Of a stretch of 64,000 nucleotides of DNA, positions 33,863 through 43,276 are shown piece by piece; position 1 is the stretch's first letter; the number at the start of each line of letters is the position of its first letter. Under the pieces are notes generated by a model that was not told the DNA's origin, did not search any database, and was given only the letters and a program-made list of their open reading frames with translations. This stretch comes from Brevibacillus brevis. GTDB lineage: Bacteria > Bacillota > Bacilli > Brevibacillales > Brevibacillaceae. The DNA is taken from NCBI RefSeq assembly GCF_022026395.1, contig NZ_CP041767.1, positions 560,001 to 624,000 on the forward strand, written 5' to 3'. The position numbers were made by a program, and so were the translations under genes.

Positions 33863-35766
33863 GAATGACAAGGAACATGAGAAGGAAAAGAGACAGGGAA
33901 AATGACAGAGAATGGAGCAGGTCGAGGTCCAGCGATATTCCCGTGAAAAAAAACATCTACATCATTCTGATCTTTGTGGCGATTCTGGGGATCACCATAG
34001 AAGCTACCCGATCTCAGTTCATCCTTCAGGTGAGCAATAATAAGTCAAGAGGCTCGCAAATACAGAATGACGAGCCGAAGCAAAACGCGATCGGTCAGGA
34101 GGAAATCGCCAAGCTAGCAAGGGAGAAATTCCTCATTCTGCATGATTCCAAGGATGAGAGCAGCATGGCAATCGCGAGGAATGTGGAGCAAGTGCTGCGG
34201 TATATGAAAAAGGAGTACGATCTCGCTGACGTTAAGCAGTTCTCGAAGCCCGATCCCCAATACATGACGGTTATTGTCACCATAGAAAATCTCGGCATGA
34301 TAGCCAATCTGGATGCGATGATGCAATATGCGCACAATGGTGGAAATGTGTTCTTTTCACGTATGCCTGAATACAATGACAGCTTGTACCGCATATACCG
34401 AAAACTGGGGATCAATTCCATCAATTACCCTATCGTGACAAACGGCATTCAGATGACATCCAATCTCTTGATCAAAGGAGAAGATGCAAAAATCGGCGCA
34501 GATTCCATTGTGAATTCCTCGATTCCCGTAGAGCTGGATAGGCAAGCGAAGGTTCACGCTGTTTCTGCCGACAATATGCCACTGTTATGGGAGACACAGT
34601 ATGGACAGGGAAAGGTCATGGTCTATAACGGGACGAATATGCAATCTGCAATGAACAGAGGACTGATTGCTGGTGGCATCAGTTCACTGAATCAAGATTT
34701 CATGTACCCCATTTTCAATATGAAAATCATGTATATTGACGATTTTCCGGCCCCTTTTCGTCAGGGGATCGAGCCGAGTATTTACCGCGAGTACCACAAA
34801 GATATTCCCAGCTTCTATCGGGATGTGTGGTGGCCGGACATGATCAAGCTTGCTGCCGATTACGATGTGACCTACACGGGAGCTATTATCAAAACCTACA
34901 ATAACCGGGTTGCCCCGCCCTTCACTGATGAGGAAGGAACGGATTCAAACAATCTGATCACGTACGGCAGGGATTTGTTGAAATTGGGTGGCGAATTGGG
35001 CATCCATGGATACAACCATCAATCGCTGGTAGCCGATCAGGCGACGGCGAGCCATTACGAGTATAAGGCTTGGCCTGATGAAGCAAGCATGGCTGAGTCG
35101 CTTGCGTACCTGGACGATTATATCAAGAAGGTTTTCTCGTCGTATGACATACAGGTGTACGTTCCGCCTTCCAACGTGATGGGAGAGGAAGGGCGTCGAG
35201 CGCTGAAAGAATCCTTCCCTGATCTGAGGGTCATTGCCTCCTTGTATGCAGAATCAGATAGTACACACGAATACATCCAGGAGTTTTCTGTGGCTGATGA
35301 TGGCATGATAGAGCTGCCACGTATTACCTCCGGATACAGTCGCACAGACATTCATGATTGGTACATAACGAATGCGATCACATCCATTGGTGTTTTTTCT
35401 CATTTTGTTCATCCAGACGATGTGTTGGACAAGGGGCGAAGCAATAACAAGTCGTGGCCGGAATTGGTAAAAGACTTTCAACTCATGCTGGAAGAACTTT
35501 ACCAGCAGTATCCATGGTTACGTAGTCAGACTGCTTCCGAAGCTGCAGCAAGTCTTGAGAGCTATGTGCAGACGGATGTGTATATCACGCATACGGATAA
35601 AAAAATAACAGGCTACATGAACAATTTCTCCGGCGAAATGTATTACATCTTGCGGACAAACAAAAAAATGACGAGCTTGGTCAATTGTACGGTAGAAAAA
35701 ATAGAGGAAGGTGCCTATCTCGTGCATGCAACGGGTGCCAAATTTGATATAGGACTGGAAGAGTAA
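33859..35766 (+). CDS. pelA: PelA-type polysaccharide deacetylase (membrane-anchored)
   Basis: A 635-residue protein. A very charged N-terminus is followed by one membrane helix (about 33-52), a Rossmann-like extracytoplasmic region and a polysaccharide deacetylase-like domain. Likely metal/catalytic residues are in MYIDDFPAPF near 290 and GIHGYNHQS near 390. Gram-positive Pel clusters encode a deacetylase-only PelA, without the hydrolase domain of Pseudomonas PelA, and this fits. It would remove acetyl groups from the GalNAc-rich polymer outside the membrane. The start at 33859 overlaps the pelE stop; its ribosome site is weak. Confidence 0.82.
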   Translation: MRMTRNMRRKRDRENDREWSRSRSSDIPVKKNIYIILIFVAILGITIEATRSQFILQVSNNKSRGSQIQNDEPKQNAIGQEEIAKLAREKFLILHDSKDESSMAIARNVEQVLRYMKKEYDLADVKQFSKPDPQYMTVIVTIENLGMIANLDAMMQYAHNGGNVFFSRMPEYNDSLYRIYRKLGINSINYPIVTNGIQMTSNLLIKGEDAKIGADSIVNSSIPVELDRQAKVHAVSADNMPLLWETQYGQGKVMVYNGTNMQSAMNRGLIAGGISSLNQDFMYPIFNMKIMYIDDFPAPFRQGIEPSIYREYHKDIPSFYRDVWWPDMIKLAADYDVTYTGAIIKTYNNRVAPPFTDEEGTDSNNLITYGRDLLKLGGELGIHGYNHQSLVADQATASHYEYKAWPDEASMAESLAYLDDYIKKVFSSYDIQVYVPPSNVMGEEGRRALKESFPDLRVIASLYAESDSTHEYIQEFSVADDGMIELPRITSGYSRTDIHDWYITNAITSIGVFSHFVHPDDVLDKGRSNNKSWPELVKDFQLMLEELYQQYPWLRSQTASEAAASLESYVQTDVYITHTDKKITGYMNNFSGEMYYILRTNKKMTSLVNCTVEKIEEGAYLVHATGAKFDIGLEE

Positions 35767-35769
35767 GCG

Positions 35770-37176
35770 ATGAAAATTTGTCTGATTGCCGAAGGATCTT
35801 ACCCTTTTATCACGGGGGGTGTTTCTAGCTGGATTCATTCCTTAATCACTAGCATGCCAGAGCATGAGTTCATCATTTATGCAATTGGAGCAGAAGGGAA
35901 AAACAAGGGAAAATACGTCTACCAGCTCCCCTCGAATGTGGTGGAAATCAAAGAGGTATTTCTGGATGCCTATCTGAAAGAAGAGGCTGCACCGGGCAAG
36001 CGTCTGGGTCTTACTGAGGATGAGCGGCAAGCGTTGCTTTCGTTGCTTGATGGGAGCAAGGGTGACTGGCGTGCTCTTTTTTCCGTGTTGTCGGGGAGTA
36101 AGGTGCCATCCGTAGCTGAGTTGCTTACAAGCAAGGACTTTTTCGAGGTTATCCAGCGGCTTTGCGAACAAAAATATCCGCAAATCCCTTTTACCGAAAT
36201 GATCTGGATGATTCGTTCGATGGTCTTGCCGCTATGCCTGGTCATTCAAAACGGCATGCCGCAAGCGGATTTGTATCACAGTGTGTGCACGGGATATGGC
36301 GGTGTAGCAGGGAGTCTTGGGAAGTATCTGCATGCAAAGCCGTTTTTGCTGACGGAGCATGGAATCTATACCCGCGAGCGGGAAGAAGAAATTATCAAGG
36401 CAAACTGGATCAAGGGTCACTTTAAGGATATTTGGATCGACTACTTTCATAATCTTTCTGCATGTGCCTACTCCTACGCGGATGAGGTAATCACGTTGTT
36501 TGAGCGAAACAAGGAAATTCAGATCGAGCTAGGGTGTGATCCTTCCAAAGTATCCGTGATCCCGAACGGTGTAAAAGTGAGTGATTATGCTGACATCGTG
36601 GAGGAAAAAAAGAACGACACAATCACCATTGGTGCTGTTGTCCGCGTGGTACCCATCAAGGATATTAAAACAATGCTGCATAGCTTCGGACTCGTCAAAG
36701 AGCAAGTACCACACGCACGCTTTGTTATCATGGGCCCGACGGATGAAGATGAGGAGTACTACACAGAATGCCTGCAATTGGTCGACAGCCTGCAGCTGGA
36801 GGATGTTACGTTTACGGGTGCGGTCAATGTAAAAGAGTATCTCGGAAAAATGGACATGCTTGTTTTGACCAGCATTAGTGAAGGCCAACCGCTCGTTATT
36901 TTGGAAGGAATGGCATGCAGAAAGCCCTTCGTCACAACGGATGTGGGAAGCTGTCGGGAATTGTTGTACGGCAATGGTGACAACTATGGCAACGCAGGGA
37001 TAACGGTACCCGTCATGCATTTTACCCAAATTGCCCAAGCGATCATTACGTTGTGTCAAAACGAGCCATTGAGACGGCGTATGGGCAGATGCGGTTTCCA
37101 AAGAGTATCGGATATTTACACACATGAGAACTTCTTGGCGGGATATCGCAATATGTATCGGAAATACGAGGTGTAA
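35770..37176 (+). CDS. pelF: Pel polysaccharide glycosyltransferase
   Basis: A 468-residue GT4-family glycosyltransferase with GT-B fold; PelF polymerises the Pel chain from UDP-sugars in the cytoplasm. The N-terminus has SYPFITGGVSSWIHSLI, the middle HGIYTRERE and VIPNGVK. The C-terminal donor site EGQPLVILEGMACRKPFV contains the E-x7-E pair. It begins three bases after the pelA stop. Confidence 0.92.
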   Translation: MKICLIAEGSYPFITGGVSSWIHSLITSMPEHEFIIYAIGAEGKNKGKYVYQLPSNVVEIKEVFLDAYLKEEAAPGKRLGLTEDERQALLSLLDGSKGDWRALFSVLSGSKVPSVAELLTSKDFFEVIQRLCEQKYPQIPFTEMIWMIRSMVLPLCLVIQNGMPQADLYHSVCTGYGGVAGSLGKYLHAKPFLLTEHGIYTREREEEIIKANWIKGHFKDIWIDYFHNLSACAYSYADEVITLFERNKEIQIELGCDPSKVSVIPNGVKVSDYADIVEEKKNDTITIGAVVRVVPIKDIKTMLHSFGLVKEQVPHARFVIMGPTDEDEEYYTECLQLVDSLQLEDVTFTGAVNVKEYLGKMDMLVLTSISEGQPLVILEGMACRKPFVTTDVGSCRELLYGNGDNYGNAGITVPVMHFTQIAQAIITLCQNEPLRRRMGRCGFQRVSDIYTHENFLAGYRNMYRKYEV

Positions 37177-37181
37177 GAAAC

Positions 37182-38582
37182 ATGGCGGGCATTGGCTTTG
37201 AACTGAAGAAAATGTTTCGGAATAAAGGGTATTTGTCCAGTGTGAAGGCGTATGCATTTTCTTCGCTGGTCACAGTCGGACCGATGCTGATTTGTATGGT
37301 CATGATCATGGTGCTACAGCAGGTCCTTCTTCAATTGAATGTCAGCTATTTGGAAAGGATGTCTTTTTTAGCAGCTGTTGTTTATGCGTTTGTGTTTTCC
37401 CTGTTGGTTACCTGCGGTTTTTCCATGGTCATTTCTCGCTATATTGCAGACAAAATTTACTTGCGCGAGTATAACGACATCATTGCTTCTTTGTACGGAG
37501 TTATGGCTGTTTGCCTGGGCTTGGGGGGAATTCTCGGCGGTGCATTTTATTGGCTGGCTCCTTTGCCGTCTGGCTTTAAGCTCGTAGCCTACCTTCTTTT
37601 TGTGGAACTGATCGTCGTATGGCTGCAATCTGCCTATTTGTCCGCATTAAAGGATTATATGCGAATTATTCGCGGGTATTTGGCGGCTGTTGCCGTTACA
37701 CTTCTGGCTGCGTTTTTGCTGGTGAATCTGACTGAATTGGAAAAAGGAATCGCAATGCTGATTTCTTTGGATCTTGGCTTTTTTATCATGATCGTTCTGT
37801 CGATGATTCATCTGGAGAGCTATTTCCCGAAGCGGGAGAGGAACTACTTTGATTTCGTGAAGTACGTGAAAAAATACCCAAGTCTGCTGGGCGTTGGTCT
37901 CTTTTGCTCTCTCGGCTTTTATGTGCACCATTTTATTTACTGGCTGGGGAGTCCCCTTCAAGAAGTTGTGGCGGATACTTACGTGATTGCGCCGTTTTAT
38001 GACGTGCCTGCTTTCTACGCCTCCTTGAGCATATTGCCTACGATGGTCATGTTTGTTGTATCTGTAGAGACCGCTTTTTATGAGAAGTATCGAGCGTATT
38101 ACGGGACGATATTGGGCACAGGCTCGGTGCAGGATATCAAGCGGGCAAAAACTGACATGGTTCAAACATTGATGCAAGAACTCAGCTTCATGATGGAAGT
38201 GCAGCTGTTCTTTTCCTTTGTTGCATTGGCTCTGGGAATTACGCTGCTTCCGCACATCGGTTTTACGTCCGAGCAGATGGAGCGGTACAACATCCTGGTT
38301 ATCGCAGGATACCTGTACGCTGTTATGTTTGTGATCGTGCTGATGCTGCTCTATTTTGACGATCGGAAGGGAGCGCTTGCGGTGACGACCTTATTTCTCA
38401 TCAGTACGGTTGTCATCACCATAGCGATGCTGCACCTTCAGAACTACGGTTTTTCATTTTTTATTGCTTCGTTTCTTGGTCTGGTAGCCGGTCTCGGCAG
38501 GCTGATCTATTACCTGAAAAATATCGATTATTACACCTATTGCCTACAGCCGCTCTTTGTCAAAGGAAAGCGAATGGAATAG
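37182..38582 (+). CDS. pelG: PelG, Wzx-like exopolysaccharide transporter
   Basis: A 466-residue protein with about twelve membrane helices and the family N-terminus MAGIGFELKKMF. PelG belongs to the MOP flippase superfamily and is thought to carry the Pel polymer across the membrane in complex with PelD, PelE and PelF. GAGGTG lies nine bases before the ATG. It follows pelF after five bases. Confidence 0.92.
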   Translation: MAGIGFELKKMFRNKGYLSSVKAYAFSSLVTVGPMLICMVMIMVLQQVLLQLNVSYLERMSFLAAVVYAFVFSLLVTCGFSMVISRYIADKIYLREYNDIIASLYGVMAVCLGLGGILGGAFYWLAPLPSGFKLVAYLLFVELIVVWLQSAYLSALKDYMRIIRGYLAAVAVTLLAAFLLVNLTELEKGIAMLISLDLGFFIMIVLSMIHLESYFPKRERNYFDFVKYVKKYPSLLGVGLFCSLGFYVHHFIYWLGSPLQEVVADTYVIAPFYDVPAFYASLSILPTMVMFVVSVETAFYEKYRAYYGTILGTGSVQDIKRAKTDMVQTLMQELSFMMEVQLFFSFVALALGITLLPHIGFTSEQMERYNILVIAGYLYAVMFVIVLMLLYFDDRKGALAVTTLFLISTVVITIAMLHLQNYGFSFFIASFLGLVAGLGRLIYYLKNIDYYTYCLQPLFVKGKRME

Positions 38583-38613
38583 ATGGGGACTGATGGATTG
38601 GGGAGGACTTAGG

Positions 38614-40338
38614 GTGAAGAAAAAACGATTCATACTGAGCCTGCTCGTAGCATTAGGAGTTGTATCGACTGGTTGTACACAGAATGTACCTGAACAGCCA
38701 GTGTCAGATACCCCGGCAGCAACGAGCCAGGTGGCACCAACTCAACAGATGAATGAGGGACTGATTGAGAATAGAAGCGTATACGATCAGGATGTGGATG
38801 GGAGCATCGTCCATTTATATGTGACGGTAGTCAACGAAGAAAATTCCAAACTGAAGACAACCACCTTTACGGAACTCAATCTGGCTCCTAGCGGACGGAA
38901 TGAAAAGGGAGAAGATCTCCAGGCCAAAGTCATTATGCAGGAAGGGACGGCGGAGGGGCCGACCCAGGGCTACTTTGGTTTTGGAGAGACGAGAGCAAAC
39001 GGAACGATTGAGCTACGAGGGGAATCGAGCAGGAGAGCGGAACAAAAATCGTACAAAATCCGTTTGTTCGAAAGTGCCGGATATTGGCGGGATCAGCGCA
39101 ACATCAACTTAAGCAAGCACAAGTCTGACATGACACGTGTTCGACAAAAGCTAAGCTTTGATTATTTCGAGCAGATGCCGAATATGACCAGCTTGCGGAC
39201 GCAGTTCGTTCAAGTAAAAATCAAGGATTTGACCAAAAAAAATCCAGACCGGGACTTTGTTGATTACGGTTTGTTTACTCAAATTGAACAGCCAAACAAA
39301 ACATTTTTGCAGGCGCACGGGTTGGACCGGAACGGAAACTTGTACAAGGCAATTGATTTCGAGTTCCATCGCTACGAGGATCAGATCAAGCTGGCAACCG
39401 ATCCTACCTACGACAAGAAAGCATTTGAAAAAATTCTGGAGATCAAGGGCAGCGAGAACCATGAAAAGCTCATTGCCATGCTGGAGGATCTCCATAATCC
39501 TGCAATGAATACGCAGGACTTTTTGGACAAGCATTTTGATCGGGAGAACTATTATACATGGATGGCAGCCAACCTGTTGATGGGGAATCACGATACGGCT
39601 GTTCACAATTTTTATTTATACAGTCCAAGCAACTCGAACAAATGGTATTTCCTCCCGTGGGACTATGACTCAACATGGGGATTTTTCGAAGAAGAGCTCA
39701 AGCGCAGTCCAGAAAAAGGGCTCGGCCAATGGCAGTTTGGTCTCTCCAACTACTGGGTGTCGAACCTGCATCGCCGCATCTTCAAAGACCCGGAAAACAT
39801 CAAGGCGCTAAACGAAAAGGTTGAGGAAGTCAGCAAGATCATTACGAAAGAGCAAACGGAAAAATACTTGAAGAGCTATTATCCGATTGTGAGCAAATAC
39901 GTTCTGCAACAACCTGATTTATATAATTTGCCGTTGGATGTCTCCTATTTTCACAATGAGCAAGCACTTCTCTCTGGTGAACCGGAGCGAAACAAAAAGA
40001 GATACTATGAGCGCCAAGAGAATCCAATGCCCTTTTTTATGGGAGATCCAAGAAAAGAAGGAGACAAGCTCATTTTTTCCTGGGACCATTCCTATGACCT
40101 GCAAGGAGACGATCTGACCTACGATTTTGCTGTCAGTTACGACCCTGCATTTACGAAGATACACGCGCAGGCAAAGGGACTGACAGGAGTCCAATACACG
40201 ATAAACGATCCGGGAAAAGGTCGCTTTTTCTGGAGGGTGATTGTCCGGGACAGCAAAGGGAACACACAGACGGCATTTGACAGAGTAGAGCCGGAGGATG
40301 CGATTTATCACGGGGTGAAGGAGTTTGTGTTGAAATGA
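38614..40338 (+). CDS. CotH-kinase family lipoprotein
   Basis: A 574-residue lipoprotein. The signal peptide ends in the lipobox VSTGC (Cys about residue 20), and the CotH kinase domain spans about residues 95-440, with RGESSRR, FTQIEQPNKTFL and the acidic LPWDYDSTWGFF. CotH of B. subtilis is an atypical protein kinase; here a lipid anchor places the enzyme outside the membrane. I start at the GTG at 38614, which has GGGAGGA six bases upstream. It continues the Pel operon and overlaps the VTC gene by four bases. CotH, VTC and DUF4956 genes commonly travel together, but their joint function is not known to me. Confidence 0.82.
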   Translation: MKKKRFILSLLVALGVVSTGCTQNVPEQPVSDTPAATSQVAPTQQMNEGLIENRSVYDQDVDGSIVHLYVTVVNEENSKLKTTTFTELNLAPSGRNEKGEDLQAKVIMQEGTAEGPTQGYFGFGETRANGTIELRGESSRRAEQKSYKIRLFESAGYWRDQRNINLSKHKSDMTRVRQKLSFDYFEQMPNMTSLRTQFVQVKIKDLTKKNPDRDFVDYGLFTQIEQPNKTFLQAHGLDRNGNLYKAIDFEFHRYEDQIKLATDPTYDKKAFEKILEIKGSENHEKLIAMLEDLHNPAMNTQDFLDKHFDRENYYTWMAANLLMGNHDTAVHNFYLYSPSNSNKWYFLPWDYDSTWGFFEEELKRSPEKGLGQWQFGLSNYWVSNLHRRIFKDPENIKALNEKVEEVSKIITKEQTEKYLKSYYPIVSKYVLQQPDLYNLPLDVSYFHNEQALLSGEPERNKKRYYERQENPMPFFMGDPRKEGDKLIFSWDHSYDLQGDDLTYDFAVSYDPAFTKIHAQAKGLTGVQYTINDPGKGRFFWRVIVRDSKGNTQTAFDRVEPEDAIYHGVKEFVLK

Positions 40339-41069
40339 AAGGAATACAGAGCACGGGCATCCAGCTCGGCAACAAGCGATTGCGGCATGAGTTGAAGTAT
40401 TATCTTCGGCTGACCCATTATGAGCCGCTCCGGCAGAAATTGCGTCTGATCGCGACTCCTGACCCTCATTCTGTAAGTGAGGAAGGCTATCATATTCGCA
40501 GCCTGTATTTTGATGACTATCACGACACGGCTCTCTATGAAAAAAACTACGGGGTTTTTCAAAGAAAAAAGTATCGCATCCGCATTTACAACAAAAGTGA
40601 TGCGGTCATCAAGATGGAGCGAAAGAGCAAGTTTGGCGGATACATTTGCAAAGAATCAGCGTCGATTACGCGAGATGAGTATGAACGAATTTTCGCAGGC
40701 GATGTTGAGTTTCTGCGGGAGACGGAAAGCGCTGTGCTGCGAGATTTTTATTTGTCGTGCAAGAATCATCTGTTTCGGCCTCGTGTCATTACGGATTATG
40801 TTCGAGAGGCGTATTTGGTGAGAGAAGGGAATGTCCGAATCACGTTTGATAAGTACTTGAAGGCAAACGTCAATACGCTTGATATTTTTGACGAACACAT
40901 CATGATGGTCAGAGCGATTCATCAGCCCATGATGATCATGGAAGTGAAGTACGATCAATTCCTGCCATTCAATATTAGACATTTGCTGCAAAACCTGAGT
41001 AATCAGCGGTCGGCTATCTCCAAATATGTCATTTGCAGAGAGGAAACCAAAAAGTACTATAATCTTTAG
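40335..41069 (+). CDS. VTC-domain protein (polyphosphate polymerase-like)
   Basis: A 244-residue VTC domain of the tunnel metalloenzyme (CYTH-like) group. Family residues are RHELKYYL at the N-terminus, YHIRSLYFDDYHDTALYEKN near 50, KKYRIRIYN near 80 and KMERKSKFG near 95, with the C-terminal VRAIHQPMMIMEVKYD. In yeast the domain polymerises polyphosphate from ATP. Bacterial copies next to CotH and DUF4956 have not been characterised to my knowledge. No signal peptide is visible, so it is probably cytoplasmic. Confidence 0.85.
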   Translation: MKGIQSTGIQLGNKRLRHELKYYLRLTHYEPLRQKLRLIATPDPHSVSEEGYHIRSLYFDDYHDTALYEKNYGVFQRKKYRIRIYNKSDAVIKMERKSKFGGYICKESASITRDEYERIFAGDVEFLRETESAVLRDFYLSCKNHLFRPRVITDYVREAYLVREGNVRITFDKYLKANVNTLDIFDEHIMMVRAIHQPMMIMEVKYDQFLPFNIRHLLQNLSNQRSAISKYVICREETKKYYNL

Positions 41070-41091
41070 TGTGAGGAGAAGTCGAGAAACT

Positions 41092-41778
41092 ATGGACACG
41101 ACCAATACGATTAATTTTCAAGATATCATCAAAAAAAGTGTCTTAAAAATGGACCAATTCGCCAGCATCTCGATCATCGATACCATCATAGGTCTTGTGT
41201 TGTCGGGATTGCTTGGTTTGTTTATCTACTATATTTACAAGAAAACGTTTCGTGGCGTCGTCTATACGCACACCTTTAACATCACGCTGGTGGCCATGGC
41301 AATGCTTACTTGCCTGATTATCATGACGATTAGTACGAATATCGTGCTCTCTCTCGGGATGGTTGGTGCGTTGAGCATTGTGCGGTTCCGTACCGCCATC
41401 AAAGACCCGTTGGATATTGTCTTCATGTTTTGGTCGATCTCGGTAGGTATTGCGACGGGAGCAGGTGTATACCCGGTTTCCGTCCTGGGATCTCTGGTGG
41501 TGGCGGCTGTCATTGTCGTATTATCCAAGCGGCAAATGAGAGATGTTGCCTATCTGCTCATTATTACCTATCAGGATCAAGCCAATGACGGGATCAAATA
41601 CCAGCTGAACAAGCTAAAATACACCCTGAAATCAAAGACAGTCAACAAAGAGATGGTGGAATTGATTGTAGAAGTAAAAATCAAGGGAGATAATACGGCA
41701 TTTGTTCAGGATATTTCAGAGGTAGAAGGTGTGAAAAACGTATCATTGGTCAGCTACGATGGCGATTATGCACCATAA
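41092..41778 (+). CDS. DUF4956-domain membrane protein
   Basis: A 228-residue membrane protein with helices near 25-45, 60-80, 85-105 (SLGMVGALSIVRFRTAIKDPLD) and 120-145, then a cytoplasmic alpha/beta tail. The motif GALSIVRFRTAIKDPLD is typical of DUF4956. The ATG at 41092 follows GAGGAG at a somewhat long distance. It closes the long operon that begins with the CheY-like gene and is followed by a terminator. Confidence 0.83.
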   Translation: MDTTNTINFQDIIKKSVLKMDQFASISIIDTIIGLVLSGLLGLFIYYIYKKTFRGVVYTHTFNITLVAMAMLTCLIIMTISTNIVLSLGMVGALSIVRFRTAIKDPLDIVFMFWSISVGIATGAGVYPVSVLGSLVVAAVIVVLSKRQMRDVAYLLIITYQDQANDGIKYQLNKLKYTLKSKTVNKEMVELIVEVKIKGDNTAFVQDISEVEGVKNVSLVSYDGDYAP

Positions 41779-41794
41779 ATGATTCAACAAAAAA

Positions 41795-41840
41795 TCCCTT
41801 TCTGACGACGCCTTTACAGGCTGTCAGGAAGGGACTTTTT
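41795..41840 (+). terminator. Terminator of the Pel/CotH operon
   Basis: TCCCTTTCTGAC pairs with GTCAGGAAGGGA and is followed by CTTTTTC. The convergent DUF4832 gene ends ten bases away and may share it. Confidence 0.88.
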
Positions 41841-41849
41841 CTTTGATGA

Positions 41850-43244
41850 TCAGTTCCGTACTTGAACCTTGCCTAGTGTGTATCTTCCGTCCGCTCTTTT
41901 TCCTTCCATGGCAAATTGAATGCCCGGTTCTTCTGTATGGGGATCGAGGATAGCCACACAGAGTGTGTATGTTCCTTCTGGTAAATCATCCGGGATTTCC
42001 AAGCTCTGCTTGACAGTTTTCTTGCCGGGAAGCCATTTGCGGATGTCTTCGTCCGTTTTGGTCTTGGTTACGATCTCGCCATCTTCATCCATGAGTGACA
42101 GCTCGAGAATCCACGGGAAATAAAAAGGAGCGACACCGAGGTTTTGCCAATCCATCGTTACAGCGAGGCTTTCTCCGGGCTCGACTGTTTTGGCATGTGT
42201 CTCTTTGGTGATGGTGAAGCGGTAGCCCATCGTGTTTAAAAAGCGGTTCAAATATTGTTGTTGCTTGCCATCTTTTTCGAACTGTGCAGGTGTATTGGGG
42301 CCAAGCCAGCTAATATGCGAAGCTTTGGCTTGTGAGATTACCTGGTTTATCGAGGAGCGAGTAAAGTAGCTAGTTAACGAGTCGGATGGGGAGAACTCTC
42401 CACCGCTTGGTGCGTACTTCCAAAAGTCAGGCATGGCAGGCATTTTCTCTTTGGTCAGCCAGGATACATAGCCCTTCTGTATCCAGGACAGGTAGCTGTC
42501 TGTATCATCTTTGTTGCCGAACATGTCGTTAAACAGGCCTAGTTTGTACTCCTTGGCGACTGGATGTGGTCTTCGCATCAGTAGCATGGAATCAGGGAAG
42601 TTATCCAGATACGGTTGGACGTACTGATCCGTGATTTCTGTCGCAGGGAAAGGAATAGACGTATCGGTATGCCATTCTCCCCAGTGACCGACGCTTCCTA
42701 GTTGTATAAAAGCAATGCGGGGATCGTCCTTGTAACGCTCTCCCAGAGCGTCAATCAACTGTTTGTGGTATGTAATGATCAATGGATTGCTGTAGTTGGG
42801 ACTGTAGCCTTTGCCATAGTCGTTTCGATACCACTCGCCATCTTCAAAGTTGTCATTGTCCCCGCCGATCTCGTTGTATAGCCAATCCGGTATCTCCATG
42901 TCCGATTTGTTGTGAGGAATATCCATAACGATACGGAGGATGAACTTGACATCTTTTTCTGTCCATTCCTGAAACCGGATCGCATCTTCGACCTCATCAA
43001 ATGCATATTCTCCTTTGGTGGGCTCGAGCATCCTCCAGGTAAGATTGGCATAGACGAGGGTATGTGGTTGTTCAAGATTACCCGTCTGTGAGTCGGGAGC
43101 CAGTCCCATATACGGGTTTTGGAGCACGTCTTGGGTTTGTTTTGGTGAATAGGTCGCCGTTCCATAACTGGAGGCGGCGGCAGAGGTAGGTAGAATGCAA
43201 AAAGCAGCGAGAAGTACGCTGTATAGACCACTTCTGAACTTCAT
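41850..43244 (-). CDS. Secreted DUF4832-domain protein
   Basis: A 464-residue exported protein with a signal peptide ending near residue 24 (TSAAAS). The first two thirds look like a TIM-barrel (DUF4874/DUF4832 region) with DIPHNKSDMEIPDWLY, AFIQLGSVGHWGEWHTD and MLLMRRPHP. The C-terminal part is a beta-sandwich (AVTMDWQNLGVAPFYFPW). Such proteins resemble glycoside hydrolases, but the activity is not defined. AGGGGG precedes the ATG on the minus strand. Its convergent position next to the Pel operon makes a polysaccharide-related role plausible. Confidence 0.75.
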   Translation of the reverse strand: MKFRSGLYSVLLAAFCILPTSAAASSYGTATYSPKQTQDVLQNPYMGLAPDSQTGNLEQPHTLVYANLTWRMLEPTKGEYAFDEVEDAIRFQEWTEKDVKFILRIVMDIPHNKSDMEIPDWLYNEIGGDNDNFEDGEWYRNDYGKGYSPNYSNPLIITYHKQLIDALGERYKDDPRIAFIQLGSVGHWGEWHTDTSIPFPATEITDQYVQPYLDNFPDSMLLMRRPHPVAKEYKLGLFNDMFGNKDDTDSYLSWIQKGYVSWLTKEKMPAMPDFWKYAPSGGEFSPSDSLTSYFTRSSINQVISQAKASHISWLGPNTPAQFEKDGKQQQYLNRFLNTMGYRFTITKETHAKTVEPGESLAVTMDWQNLGVAPFYFPWILELSLMDEDGEIVTKTKTDEDIRKWLPGKKTVKQSLEIPDDLPEGTYTLCVAILDPHTEEPGIQFAMEGKRADGRYTLGKVQVRN

Positions 43245-43276
43245 GAGTGCCCCCTAGATCTAGTGAGAGAGTATCA

